This document shows, one piece after another, positions 12,001-18,807 of a stretch of 64,000 bases of DNA; the first letter of the stretch is position 1; every line of letters begins with the position of its first letter. The DNA comes from Azophilus sp026709365 (GTDB lineage: Bacteria > Pseudomonadota > Gammaproteobacteria > Pseudomonadales > Azotimanducaceae), in contig OZ241345.1 in the NCBI GenBank assembly GCA_965200175.1, positions 3,410,001 through 3,474,000 on the forward strand, in the 5' to 3' direction. The notes beneath the pieces were generated by a model. That model did not search any database, was not told the origin of the DNA, and saw only the letters and a list, made by a program, of their open reading frames with translations. A program made the position numbers and the translations under genes.

Positions 12001-14829
12001 GACCACCACGGCGGCACCGTCGCGTTCGCCCGCGACGCCCAGGGCAACGTGACGGCCACCACCCGGCGCAAGCCGCCCTCCGACGCCTCGCCCGCCCCCG
12101 CCAGCACGGCGACCACGGCCACGTTCGACCTGCTCGGCCGCATGACCGCCCAGGACGACCCGGACCTCGGGCGCGTCCGATACCTTCACAACTCGCTGGG
12201 CGAGCCGCGCTGCCGACAGGACGCGGCGGGCAACCTCACGGTCACCGCCCACGACGGCCTCGGCCGCATGGCCTCCCGCAAGGACTACCGGGCGCACGGC
12301 GGCGCCAGCTGCTCGACGCTCCACCAGGCGCAGGCCGCCGCCTTGGAGGGCGACGCCTCCTGGGCCTACGACGACGGCAACGGCCTCGGCCAGCTAAGCG
12401 GGGTCCGGGACGCCGCGACCGGCTACCGCCGCACCCAGCGCCACGACGCCCTGGGCCGCCCCTCCACGGCCGAGACCGTGCCCGGGACCGGCGCGGCAAC
12501 GCACCACGAGAAGGCCACCTACGACCAATTCGGGCGCCCCTTCCAGCACTTCGACGCCAGCCGCACCCAGGCCCGCTTCGACTTCAACGGCACGCGCCAT
12601 GCCTACAACGCCAGCGGCCACCTCGCGCGGCTCCAGGACGCCGAGGGGACGCTCGACGGGCAGGGCGCGTTCACCCCCGACACCGTGTACCGCACCGTCA
12701 CCGCCATGGACGCCCGTGGCAACGTGACTGCGGAGACGCTGGGCAACGGCGTCAGGCGCACCCACGCCTTCGACGGGCAAACCGGGCGGCTGCTCGGCAT
12801 CGAGTCCGGCAGGTCCTCCGCCAAGAACCTGCAGGACCTCGCCTACGACTGGGACAAGTTGGGCAACCTCAAGTCCCGCACCAGCGGGGAGGGCGCGTCG
12901 GCCCTGGTCGAGACGTTCGGCTACGACGGCCTCAACCGCCTCACCAGCCATCGGGCCGGGACCGGCGCCGTCCAGTCAACAACCTACGACGGCTACGGCA
13001 ACGTCCGCTCCCGGACCGGCGCCGGGACCCACGCCTACGGGGCCGACTCCGGCGCCAGCGGCAGGCCCCACGCGGTGGCCTCGGTCACCCGCAACGGCGC
13101 CACGGTGACCCACGCCTACGACGCCAACGGCAGCCTCACGTCCTCCAGCGACGGACGCACGGTCGCCTACGCCGCCTTCGGCAAGGCCAAGTCCATCTCC
13201 AAGGGCGGCCGCACGTCGGCGTTCGCCCACGGCCCCGACCGCGCCAGGTTCAGGCGAGCGGACGACGACGGCAACGGCAACGCCACCACCACCCTGTACC
13301 TGGGCAATGTCGAGCGGGTCACCCACCCCGACGCCACGGTGACGGTGCGCCGCCGCATCGGCGGCGTGGCCATCGAGCTGGACGGGACCGCCAGGGGCGG
13401 CTGCGAAGCCGACGCCGTCCGCTACGTCCTGCGCGACCACCTCGGCAGCGTGGACCGGCTCATCGACGCCTCGGGCGCGGCGGCCCAGTCCGCGGGCTTC
13501 ACGGCCTGGGGCGCAAGGCGGGACCCCAACGACTGGACGGAACTCGCCGACGCGGCGGCCCGCTCCTTCGACGCCTGCGCCACGAACCGCGGGTTCACCG
13601 GCCACGAGATGCTCGACGCGGTCGGCGCCGTCCACATGAACGGGCGCCTCTACGACCCCGCGCTCGCCAGGTTCCTGCGCGCCGACCCGTTCGTCCAGTT
13701 CCCCACGGACCTGCAAAGCCACAACCGCTACAGCTACGCGCTGAACAACCCGCTCGCGTACACCGACCCGAACGGCTACTTCCTCAAGGGCCTGCTGCGC
13801 CCGCTGGCCAGCATCGTCATCTCCGTCTGGCTCCCCGGCGCGGGCTTCTGGACCGGCACCGGCCTGTTCGCCGCCAACGGCGTCGGCGCCGTCGCCGCCT
13901 CCGGGTTCATCGCCGGGGCCGTCGGCAGCGGCTCGCTCAGGGGCGCCGTGGTCGGGGCCTTCAGCGCGGCCGCCTTGAACGGAATCGGCGGCATCCCGTT
14001 CGGCGGCGGCGTCGCCGGCACCGCGGTCAGGTCGGCGACCTACGGGTTCGTCGGCGGCGTGATGGGCGCCCTGCAGGGCGGCCGGTTCGGCCACGGGTTC
14101 CTCTCGGGGGCCGCCACCCAGGTCGCGGCCGGGCGCATCGGCGCGCTGGAGCGCGAGCGCCAGCGGGCGATCGCCTCCGCCGTCCTCGGCGGCACGGTGT
14201 CCGCCGCCACCGGCGGCAAGTTCGCCAACGGCGCGGCGACGGCGGCGTTCGGGCGGGCGGCCTCCGAAAGGCAGCAGCGCTGGCTGGCTTCGCAGCGCGC
14301 AATGTTCGGGGGCCGGGTGGCCCTCAACACGGAACCCGTCGCTCCCGGAGCCGCGGTCGCAACGCCCCAGTCGGGCAGCGCCGAAGCCGGCTTGAGGCGC
14401 GACCTGAACCCGCCCAGCCCGGCGGCGGACCTCGCCGCCTTTCCCGTTGCGTCAGAGGCCATTCTTGAGTTCTCGGCAACCCACGGAACCGACGCCTCCT
14501 TTGGCCGTCCCAACGACCGCCAGAGGTTCCTGTGGGGCGGGTTCAGCGCCGAGGCGCTGCGCGAGCAGCACATCGTGTACGCGGGGACATCGTTGGCTGC
14601 CGTACCGGCAGCGTTGGGTGCGTCATCAGGTACTGTAGCTGCGTTGGGCTGGCGCGCACCCAAAAAGATGATAGTCTTGACAATGCTTGAATTGAACGCA
14701 TCAACAGTTTCATTTATCAATCAGTACTTGATCACAAATGCCGCGCGCCAGATTCCCAGCGCTTACGTCAAGCATATATCGCGTGTGCCTGGCCCCAAAC
14801 TGCCTTATTCACTAGTACGGCCAAAGTGA
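3001..14829 (+). CDS. Giant secreted SpvB/FG-GAP/RHS-YD repeat protein with Ig/FN3-like modules and variable toxin-like tip
   Basis: 3942 residues. A long basic leader (FRRWR) precedes a hydrophobic stretch ending GSAAHAG near residue 75, a likely Sec signal. Residues about 75-1605 hold about 17 Ig/FN3-like modules of roughly 90 residues (recurring SYTVSWT, YRLQER, YAYRVRAC), many with paired cysteines. Residues about 1610-1710 match the SpvB-type N-terminal domain (YRIPIYATPG, LAYNSQGGNGIAGLGW). Residues about 1950-2330 carry seven FG-GAP/VCBS loops (DINGDG, DYNGDG, DFNGDG, DLNGDG). YD/RHS repeats follow, ending in the RHS core signature (RDHLGSVDRL, GRLYDPALARFLRADP, NPLAYTDPNGYF near residue 3591). 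The last 350 residues are the variable tip: a Gly/Ala-rich hydrophobic part, then about 110 residues of lower GC. The architecture resembles fused TcB/TcC-type or teneurin-like RHS toxins; the toxic activity is unknown. The probable immunity gene overlaps the stop codon. Confidence 0.9.
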   Translation: MNRTKRLTARRLLPGRFPCPSTTIPPGDHARHADSPSVEPGPNRAAKHSGRRFRRWRALALTVGLVVGSAAHAGLSASPNPSANGSYTVSWTKVAGALSYRLQEGNAIVFNGTGLSKAFSGKAAGSYTYRLLYCENLGHPIGIACLPSAYDALTVTVSGTAPTPPPAAPTLTVPANSSTGSYTVSWTKPSGATRFELQEKAGTAGWKAAYAGGATSSAFANKGAGTYAYRARACKGAGNCGGWSASRSVQVIRFSATITASPNPAPGGNYKISWTSPVSGGGYRLHERFNNGRATIHTVVGRSKTFANKAPGRYAYRLDACLTILGQSTCYSTNASVTVTVPAPAPTGTISANPSPCIIPAGKTLCSTTVTWSTQNAGSPCVYLKTSEAKFACGRSGSKVAPWIHQQGRTLELKNGGTYAAATLASTFVKGVPAPTPAPTVSASFNLREVQLGGSARLSWSSRNATSCSGSSSLGSTSPSGSANLTPSSVGNFSVTVTCTGDGGSGSATAKVHVVDVPDAPATPTVTASGSTTLKVSWTAPRNNGSAISGYEVRHRVNAGNANWGGPSSAGTSTATTLSGLAANTDYQVQVRAKNRLGTGNWSASGQGKTSRQAAAPTVSASFNVREVKLGGSATLYWSSRNATSCYGSRTLGSTSPSGSATLKPSAVGNYSVTVTCTGPGGSGSATATAKVVDMPAKPAKPTVTAAGRTSLKVTWNAPADNGSAITDYDVQYRVNVVRARWQDHAFSGTGTSTVISGLSRNPTYEVRVRATNSAGMSQWSDSGEGRTGTPVQPTPSTPANFNAPQRDSDGTYQISWQSSTGAVRYQLQERILNGSWADAYKGDATSVELKSRLVTTYGYRVRACAGDAESSCSDWTGERKVTVSGEFIANPNPSSNGSYTVTWTPAPFAGRYDLQESADGGATWPSTNTLTATQKSFSGKADGTYVYQVQSCINLGSLGGWVCTPLFSSQLTVTVARSLAPPTLSIAPNPAPGGTYRVSWTESKNATSYMLQERTNNGDWSDVPGITGRLKDFSNPSPAVYGYQVRACDADDKCSSWSVEATVRVPPAAPTVSGECSNGSYELSWTTAAGAATYVVEQRAGTGPWTEAHNGPGNSKALTLTAGTSHSFRAKACAAAANCSDWGATLAVTAPDCSKPDVPKNLRLDATGSDDYSISWNAISGSGISYVLEQKQGSGDWQAEPATTGLSKSYSNQAAGTYRYRLRARSGSNLWSGYTGELSITVPIPPPAPANLTISEPNANRGFKVSWDEVPWTDASYRLREFHAGQVNVAPLSSPSRTFTNKPPGTYQYRVSTCAPASNCGSYGSAQSVTVRPDAPAAPSLACSGTAHRLSWPEVLGATSYRVQQRQGQGGWNAAYSVPNNSDTPNLTVGSQYGFQAKACADNGNCGNWSATATATAPNCAKLGVPGGLAITPTGPGSYKVAWNAASGTVRAYQLQERIGAGSWRDVHSGASREKAFTGKSNGTYSYQARACPQSGACSDYSAPRSVTVPIPPPVPSGLAATAPDGGGGYRVFWNAVTWGPAVTHALEERPAGGSWTAIHNGAAATFTVASYANGSYAYRVRACAGGVCGGWNDSLSVTVANVAVATVETPPAPYIAPDSLVTAAEIKATDSTGTIAGAFRVTESGAASYRIPIYATPGTAGVTPELALAYNSQGGNGIAGLGWALEGGSAITRCRATRHQDGAAKPIQWNAQDKFCLDGQRLVLESGTYAAPGSTYRTEIDSFATVKAVGGTAGHPDHFEVRRKDGSVSHYGNLPGGSYTDAKRRNSRNQTLTWALKRFTDSVGNPVWHIYAGGADSHRLSEVRYAYGSKRKIDDHHAAIKLIYQDRSDGMNGYVAGHKFDNRKRLAKVQTLGHDGTALKVVREMQLAYGSMTGNKTSLLNSITECAGDAATAACKPATTFTRPGNAAGFKLAASGSADLTPRKDRGLLSHHPADINGDGMMDLMWVEWDVDKSDTDHHIKYALSMGGTLRPATFDGGGASIEHMEDVNNRLPNVLARPIDYNGDGRTDVAVWRARDAVWRVHLSAPTLDGSWRLAASTVETPITSRYAAFTDINGDGLVDAVYPQAETDDSTIATMRARHLERDAMQPETSSRPYKFGAEATLFTAPGARFRNSGTSPGPNIDAAGYDFNGDGRADFIATAYLPDNPDANEVEYTRPARRIYVSGPTGWKLHADFHGATLHAADLNGDGLTDLVREGRSGSFLIPYPEINTGTGFTTLPSVALLDPDKTALLPPTDATGDGQPDLVWHDRKKKSINALPLDPTNGWLAGDSRAVLVVPRTDGKKTSAHLFLDADGDGAVDYLRISDTSSKGKLETFPSKNAGRFPRQVSSIRNGLGAVTAITHESLARTDHYERLDVRRTAFLPRFCYSFAGGSGCLPYANPIDPELKDKDEHGNPLNDAQKLANAKALLAKRTDDFHKALNGGWSLPAGAQTLGKAGPVLEFRAPLPVVTRVEGTAPAAGAAPGNVATGATSAVEHFYADAKVQAMSRGPLGFGQLKTKDMQTGVETTTRYRHDFPFTGLPVSTVAALPVKSGQGTVLRRLSESATTWKLTGFQTSWAATAKASGTAALGALRPHAARTVEKSHDLNDGADAAPKLLTTVTTDLEQDAHGNATKVTVATEGGAEGRSRVFRAETANVYGPTDADRRLGRLTATTVTHARRESGQSEADALKAVRKSTFAYYGQSACPASNSAHAGLLCEEVTEPDRERLKVTTTHAYDAFGNRVRSKVEHFDDLPVPGQPAPTGDARTKTRCDNDTAAYGARGRFVKARFDCGGRKLSEVAARDAHGSPTKVRRFLDKVGARFVADRTRRTPGGAEVLSASATGAHVIATRAMGAPKGSGAAACPAGTAFHERVRHGGGGESVTCLDALAREVRTATRGFDGTWIHVDTERDALGRVRRVSEPHHAGESQCSAGQGDSKCWTATDRDVLGRAVKVTGPDGSATTFAHRGLATATTNALGQTARETRNALGETASTQDHHGGTVAFARDAQGNVTATTRRKPPSDASPAPASTATTATFDLLGRMTAQDDPDLGRVRYLHNSLGEPRCRQDAAGNLTVTAHDGLGRMASRKDYRAHGGASCSTLHQAQAAALEGDASWAYDDGNGLGQLSGVRDAATGYRRTQRHDALGRPSTAETVPGTGAATHHEKATYDQFGRPFQHFDASRTQARFDFNGTRHAYNASGHLARLQDAEGTLDGQGAFTPDTVYRTVTAMDARGNVTAETLGNGVRRTHAFDGQTGRLLGIESGRSSAKNLQDLAYDWDKLGNLKSRTSGEGASALVETFGYDGLNRLTSHRAGTGAVQSTTYDGYGNVRSRTGAGTHAYGADSGASGRPHAVASVTRNGATVTHAYDANGSLTSSSDGRTVAYAAFGKAKSISKGGRTSAFAHGPDRARFRRADDDGNGNATTTLYLGNVERVTHPDATVTVRRRIGGVAIELDGTARGGCEADAVRYVLRDHLGSVDRLIDASGAAAQSAGFTAWGARRDPNDWTELADAAARSFDACATNRGFTGHEMLDAVGAVHMNGRLYDPALARFLRADPFVQFPTDLQSHNRYSYALNNPLAYTDPNGYFLKGLLRPLASIVISVWLPGAGFWTGTGLFAANGVGAVAASGFIAGAVGSGSLRGAVVGAFSAAALNGIGGIPFGGGVAGTAVRSATYGFVGGVMGALQGGRFGHGFLSGAATQVAAGRIGALERERQRAIASAVLGGTVSAATGGKFANGAATAAFGRAASERQQRWLASQRAMFGGRVALNTEPVAPGAAVATPQSGSAEAGLRRDLNPPSPAADLAAFPVASEAILEFSATHGTDASFGRPNDRQRFLWGGFSAEALREQHIVYAGTSLAAVPAALGASSGTVAALGWRAPKKMIVLTMLELNASTVSFINQYLITNAARQIPSAYVKHISRVPGPKLPYSLVRPK
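4315..5370 (+). repeat. Tandem duplication of a two-module segment inside the RHS gene
   Basis: Two copies of about 534 bp (4315-4848 and 4849-5370). Both begin ccgacggtctccgcctcctt. Each encodes one Ig-like module (SWSSRNATSC or YWSSRNATSC) and one FN3-like module (NNGSAISGY or DNGSAITDY). DNA identity is highest in the first module, which suggests a fairly recent in-frame duplication. Confidence 0.85.
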
Positions 14830-15371
14830 GGAGGATGAAGGAACCACGGGCCCTCTGGATTAGTACGTTCTTCTATTTGAGTTCGGTTGCGATTCTAGTG
14901 ACTGTACAAAACATTCACGGAAACTGGCTGTTGTCTGTTGGATTGGTAGCGGTCTGGATCTATCTCTACTTGGTTATAGGTTCAATGGCACTGCCTCGCT
15001 TGCTGATGCCGATGCGCCTGTGGAAGCTCTTGGCGAGCCGCTCTCCGCACAGGCGAAAGGCCAACGAAAAGAACGCTGACAGCCTTGGCATGGGAACCCT
15101 AAACGGCTGCGAACTGTATTTCGCGCTGATTGTGGATAAAAAGGCTTTAACCGTGGGTGTCTGCCAGACTCTGTTTCTCTGGCCCAAGTCCGTAACGATT
15201 CCTTGGGATCAGGTCCATATAGATCGGGTGGGAACGAATTACGACGGAAAGTATGTCGCCGTCGTCTCCGTCCCCTCCATTCACGGCTGCGAGATGGTTC
15301 TGCCGTGGCGCAGGAAGTTCGCAAAGATCCTCGATCAGGTCGAACTCGCTCGTTCGCCAACGGCAGCCTAG
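14826..15371 (+). CDS. Small membrane protein, probable immunity partner of the RHS tip
   Basis: 181 residues from the GTG that overlaps the RHS stop (GTGA), or 178 from the ATG at 14835. AGGAGG lies directly before that ATG, too close to be ideal, so the start is uncertain and translation may be coupled. Two hydrophobic segments (ALWISTFFYLSSVAILVTVQ, then VGLVAVWIYLYLVIGSMAL) precede a soluble part containing TIPWDQVHIDRVG. GC content is visibly lower than in the RHS core. I recognise no family. The immunity role is inferred from the usual toxin-tip/immunity order at RHS loci. Confidence 0.65.
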   Translation: MRRMKEPRALWISTFFYLSSVAILVTVQNIHGNWLLSVGLVAVWIYLYLVIGSMALPRLLMPMRLWKLLASRSPHRRKANEKNADSLGMGTLNGCELYFALIVDKKALTVGVCQTLFLWPKSVTIPWDQVHIDRVGTNYDGKYVAVVSVPSIHGCEMVLPWRRKFAKILDQVELARSPTAA

Positions 15372-15387
15372 AGCTGGCAGGAGGCAG

Positions 15388-15660
15388 GGCAACCTCGCGG
15401 TCACCGCCTACGACGGCCTCGGCCGCAAAGACTAGCGAGCGCAAGGCGCGGCGACCTGCGGCTCGCTCCAGCAAGCGCAGGCCAGCTCGCTGGAGAGCGA
15501 CGCCGCCTGGACCTACGACGCCGGCAACGGCCTCGGCCAGCTGAGCGAGGCCCGGTTCGACTTCAACGGCGTGCGCCGCGCCTACAACGCCAACGGAAAC
15601 CTTGAGCGGCTCCACGACGCCGAGGGTGCGCTCGACGGACAGGGCGCGTTCACCCCCGAG
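15388..15660 (+). pseudogene. Orphan, decayed RHS core fragment
   Basis: In the parent frame it reads GNLAVTAYDGLGRKD, a TAG stop, then a stretch including LQQAQASSLESDAAWTYDAG, NGLGQLSE and RFDFNGVRRAYNANG, up to GQGAFTPE. This matches the YD region of the giant gene at about 12229-12670, with the stretch between GQLS and ARFDFNG deleted and a small gap near the stop. It has no start and no continuation. The divergence suggests a remnant of another RHS allele left by tip exchange rather than a fresh local copy. Confidence 0.85.
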
Positions 15661-15740
15661 TCTGAAACGTCAGCCGTGTCTGCGTAAATTCGCCCAGTGT
15701 ATAATTCAATCCGAATCCTTGCTAACAACAAGTCCATGTT

Positions 15741-16526
15741 ATGTTGCGCGAAGCTACGTGCCACCGGATAAGAAAAATCTCCGTTGCCGCGAGTGTGCTG
15801 TGTTTGGCCGGATGCGCCGCTGTGCAACTGCCATTGCCTGATTTAGACAGCGGGCAAATCGAAAACGTGGGCGTGTACGTTTCTCCAATCGGTGACCCCA
15901 CGCACACGCATATCGGAACAACCGTGTTCAACAATTTCGCAGTTCCGTATCCACAGGATTGGGCACTCGCTGACGACTTCGCCGCAGCTATTGAATCGGC
16001 ACTTGAAGCAAAGGGGTTCAATGCCGTTGACCTCGGCGGAGCTGGATTCACCTAGGAAGAGTTGAAGGGTTCGATCAACCGCTCAGGTATGCGCTGGCAG
16101 CCAGCCAAACCAGAGGTGCTTGCCAAACTGGATGGAGCAGGCATAGCAGCGGTGGTCATGGTTCACCCCATGGAATATCTTCTGGCCACGATGAATTGCT
16201 CGGCTTACGGCTGTGCTGAGCATTTCGCGCAAGGCTATGGGATATTCAGCCGCGGCGTGCTGGGGAACATCAACTACTTCACGGCATTCGCATTCGACGT
16301 GACCGCAATGTTGGTGAATCCGCCTGCGGAAATTACGCAATCAGCCCCTCTTGAGCAATTGAGGCATCACAAAAACAAGTCGAGGCTTTGGCAGCATTCT
16401 TCGCCTGCTGATCTGCGGAACGTCAAGGGAGCTTCATGGGAACGCCTGCACGAAGACATGGTTGCGCAAATGAGCGAGTTTGCCGAAGCAATCGCGTCCG
16501 TTCTGGCAGGGGATGCGATGGAGTAG
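15741..16526 (+). pseudogene. Lipoprotein gene interrupted by an in-frame TAG
   Basis: Two open stretches, 15741-16055 and 16062-16526, share one frame and are separated only by TAG at 16053-16055 (GGAGFT, stop, EELKGS). Together they make about 261 residues. The N terminus is a lipoprotein signal with lipobox LAGC, the cysteine at residue 25. The body has no family I recognise; the second half contains NCSAYGCAEHFAQGYG and GVLGNINYFTAFAFDVTAM. The part after the stop has no signal peptide of its own. The gene is probably inactive, unless readthrough or a sequencing error explains the stop. It lies in the lower-GC segment next to the RHS fragment. Confidence 0.7.
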
Positions 16527-16721
16527 GTTCCGCCACCGCTCTTTGGCAGCCTTCGGGATCAAATCTTCCCCGCGGACCCTCAAAGCCTGCCGTCACTTGA
16601 AGTCGGACAGCTCGCTCATATCCCCCGAAGTCTCCCAAAACCTGCAAGGATTCAGCCCTCCACCAAAGGTGCATTGCTCCTCATAAGAATTGCCTCTTAA
16701 GGCCGGAAAAGTCAGTTTAGA

Positions 16722-18155
16722 GTGCTACGCACTGCTGCTGTCGCCGCTCCGGCGAACCCTCCGTTTCGTGGTATAACGCCGCTTGTGGCACTGATCGAAC
16801 AAAACTACCGAGACCAAGGCAATCTGCGCGAACAGGATGCCATTGACTTGGAACGGTACCTGCTGCTCAAAGACCGTGCGCCCCTGACCGGACGGGGCGT
16901 ACCGTTCTTTTCTGGGCGAGAGGCCGAGATCAGCGCTTTTCGCGAGATGGCCAACGGCCTGTCGCTGGGGGACGGCGCAAACGCAACAATTGTGGCGGAG
17001 GGGCCACCCGGCGCAGGCAAGAGCGCACTGATGTGCCAGTTCATGGAGGAAATGCGGTCGCTGCCGCCGACTGAGACCGGGCGACGGCGTTGGCTGCCGG
17101 TGCCATTGTCCGCCGAATCCGCAGAATCCCCTTCCCACGTTGCCGACGCCATCGACAAGGCCATCATCACCTGCTTGGCGCGGGATTTGCTGGCGGCGGA
17201 AGGCGCCGCACGGCCACCCGGCGAGGCGGCAACCTCAGTGGAGCGGCTAAGCGAGTATTGGGGGAGGCTCGATGCGGCGGGTGCCAAGGCGAAGGCCCGC
17301 GAGTTTTTCGACCGAGGCGGAAGCGTTTTGGGTTTTTCGCTTGGGGCCTCGCGCCAAGGGCCGCCGACGAGCATCAATGAGGCGGCGGAGCGGCGGAGCA
17401 ACGCGTGGCAGCGCTGGCAAATTGTGCTGATGATCGACGAGGCGCAAGGCATCGCCCCAGGCAAGCCGCACGAGGGGAAGGGAACCTTAAGCGCATTGCA
17501 CCAAGGCCTCATCAAGGCCCCCGTCTCCTTTTGCGCCTTTGGCCTGCCCGGCACACTGGTTGCGCTGGCTGACGTAAACGTGTCCCGTTTGATGGACGGC
17601 AGAACCATCCGCTTGGGTGGCCTTGAGGCTGCCGCGGCCAAGCAAACCGTAAAACGCTGCTTCAACGCATTCGCAGTGGACGGCGGCGGGCCGTGGCAGG
17701 AGGCCGTCCTCAAGCGCGCCGCCAACTGGCCGCAGCACTTGGCCGTCTATCTCAACGCCGCAATCCGCCAAATTCATGAGGCAAGTCCCGACCGCATGGA
17801 CGCCCGCACCGCCGACATCAAGGCAGCGATGCGCCTAGGGGACCGCGGCCGTGCGAGATACTGCAGGCAGCGCGTGGCGCGCATCCGGCGCCATCACGGG
17901 GGATTCGAGAAACTGGCTAGGGAACTCGTTCCATCCCTCCGCGAGCGTGGCGGGCGGCTGCCGTACAGCGACCTGTTTGACCTCGTCGAGGAAGTCGGAC
18001 TGCGAACGTCCACGCTGTCCGGCGCGAGCGCCACGCAGTTCATCCAAGACGCCGAGCTCAGCGGATTCCTGGCGCTTGACGCCGACGAGGCATCGTACTC
18101 GATGCCCATCCCCTCTTTCGCTGGGCACCTGCTCAGCGAGCCGCTTCCCGAGTAG
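16722..18155 (+). CDS. AAA-family P-loop ATPase of unknown role
   Basis: 477 residues from a GTG start; no ATG or strong ribosome site is available nearby. Walker A is GPPGAGKSA (about residue 93) and Walker B is IVLMIDEAQG (about residue 240), the arrangement of AAA_22/ExeA/TniB-like ATPases. An N-terminal segment including FFSGREAEISAFREMAN precedes the P-loop, as in many NTPases with attached effector or DNA-binding parts. The C-terminal 120 residues (GGRLPYSDLFDLVEEVG, FLALD) look like a winged-helix module. It lies between the broken lipoprotein and a small lipoprotein in the accessory region. No transposase or nuclease partner is adjacent, so function is not assigned. Confidence 0.75.
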   Translation: MLRTAAVAAPANPPFRGITPLVALIEQNYRDQGNLREQDAIDLERYLLLKDRAPLTGRGVPFFSGREAEISAFREMANGLSLGDGANATIVAEGPPGAGKSALMCQFMEEMRSLPPTETGRRRWLPVPLSAESAESPSHVADAIDKAIITCLARDLLAAEGAARPPGEAATSVERLSEYWGRLDAAGAKAKAREFFDRGGSVLGFSLGASRQGPPTSINEAAERRSNAWQRWQIVLMIDEAQGIAPGKPHEGKGTLSALHQGLIKAPVSFCAFGLPGTLVALADVNVSRLMDGRTIRLGGLEAAAAKQTVKRCFNAFAVDGGGPWQEAVLKRAANWPQHLAVYLNAAIRQIHEASPDRMDARTADIKAAMRLGDRGRARYCRQRVARIRRHHGGFEKLARELVPSLRERGGRLPYSDLFDLVEEVGLRTSTLSGASATQFIQDAELSGFLALDADEASYSMPIPSFAGHLLSEPLPE

Positions 18156-18240
18156 GCAACAGCCCCAAGGGAAAACCGCGACGCAACTTGCAGCGGTTTT
18201 CGCTGGCTGCGGCCCTTGCGCTTGCCCAGAATCCGCTCCC

Positions 18241-18699
18241 ATGAACAGCTTCTTCCGCAAATTGACGAACGGCCGGTCGGTGGCTACGAACCGGTGCCGG
18301 CCCGCTGCTTGGGCCGGCTTGCTGGCGCTGGGGCTTTTCGGGTGCGCGGCCCCGATGGTACACATTGGCACCGCCCCGCTGAGGGCGCAGCCCAATCCTT
18401 CCAGCGATGGCGCCTACACGGTGCTCTGGGCCCCTGTGGCGGGCGCAACCAAGTACCGCCTGTTTGAGGACGGCGAGCTGGCGTTCGAGGGCTACAGCCT
18501 TTCCCACGCCGTCACCGGCAAGCCGGACGGCTCCTACGGCTACTCGCTCACCTACTGCGTCGTGGCCTTCGGCATCGAGGCGTGCCAATTGGGTCCGACG
18601 CAGGCGGAGTTGACCGTCAGGGTGGCCATTCGGGAGCCCGCAGCGCGGCCGCTGGAACCTCCCCATGAACAGATGCAGACAGGAAATTTATCAAAATGA
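18241..18699 (+). CDS. Small lipoprotein with a single Ig/FN3-like module
   Basis: 152 residues. The N terminus (RPAAWAGLLALGLFGC) is a lipoprotein signal with Cys35. Residues about 50-130 form one module of the same type as those in the giant RHS protein: QPNPSSDGAYTVLWAPVAGA parallels its module 1 (SPNPSANGSYTVSWTKVAGA), with the same tail of YSLTYC, GIEAC and TVRV. The shared module and location suggest common origin with the RHS locus, perhaps a surface-anchored partner; that link is inference. The frame is open for 390 bases upstream, but this ATG precedes the only signal peptide. Confidence 0.75.
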   Translation: MNSFFRKLTNGRSVATNRCRPAAWAGLLALGLFGCAAPMVHIGTAPLRAQPNPSSDGAYTVLWAPVAGATKYRLFEDGELAFEGYSLSHAVTGKPDGSYGYSLTYCVVAFGIEACQLGPTQAELTVRVAIREPAARPLEPPHEQMQTGNLSK

Positions 18700-18807
18700 T
18701 TAAAGATGCGGAGAAATCGGTTGCAATTTGATATTGCACTGTTCTAAATTCCCGTCCATGACAGCGATTAACTTCCTAAGAACCCCCGGCAAGCGCGAAT
18801 CGGCCGA

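Noticed and set aside
11802..14468. 888-residue frame overlapping the RHS gene in another frame, and a 794-residue antisense frame at 9940-12324
   Set aside because: Arg/Gly/Pro-rich low-complexity translations caused by high GC and codon bias in the RHS gene; no start signals or domains.
16053..16055. TAG read as pyrrolysine
   Set aside because: No pyl genes or insertion signal in the window and no reason to expect them; a plain nonsense mutation is simpler.
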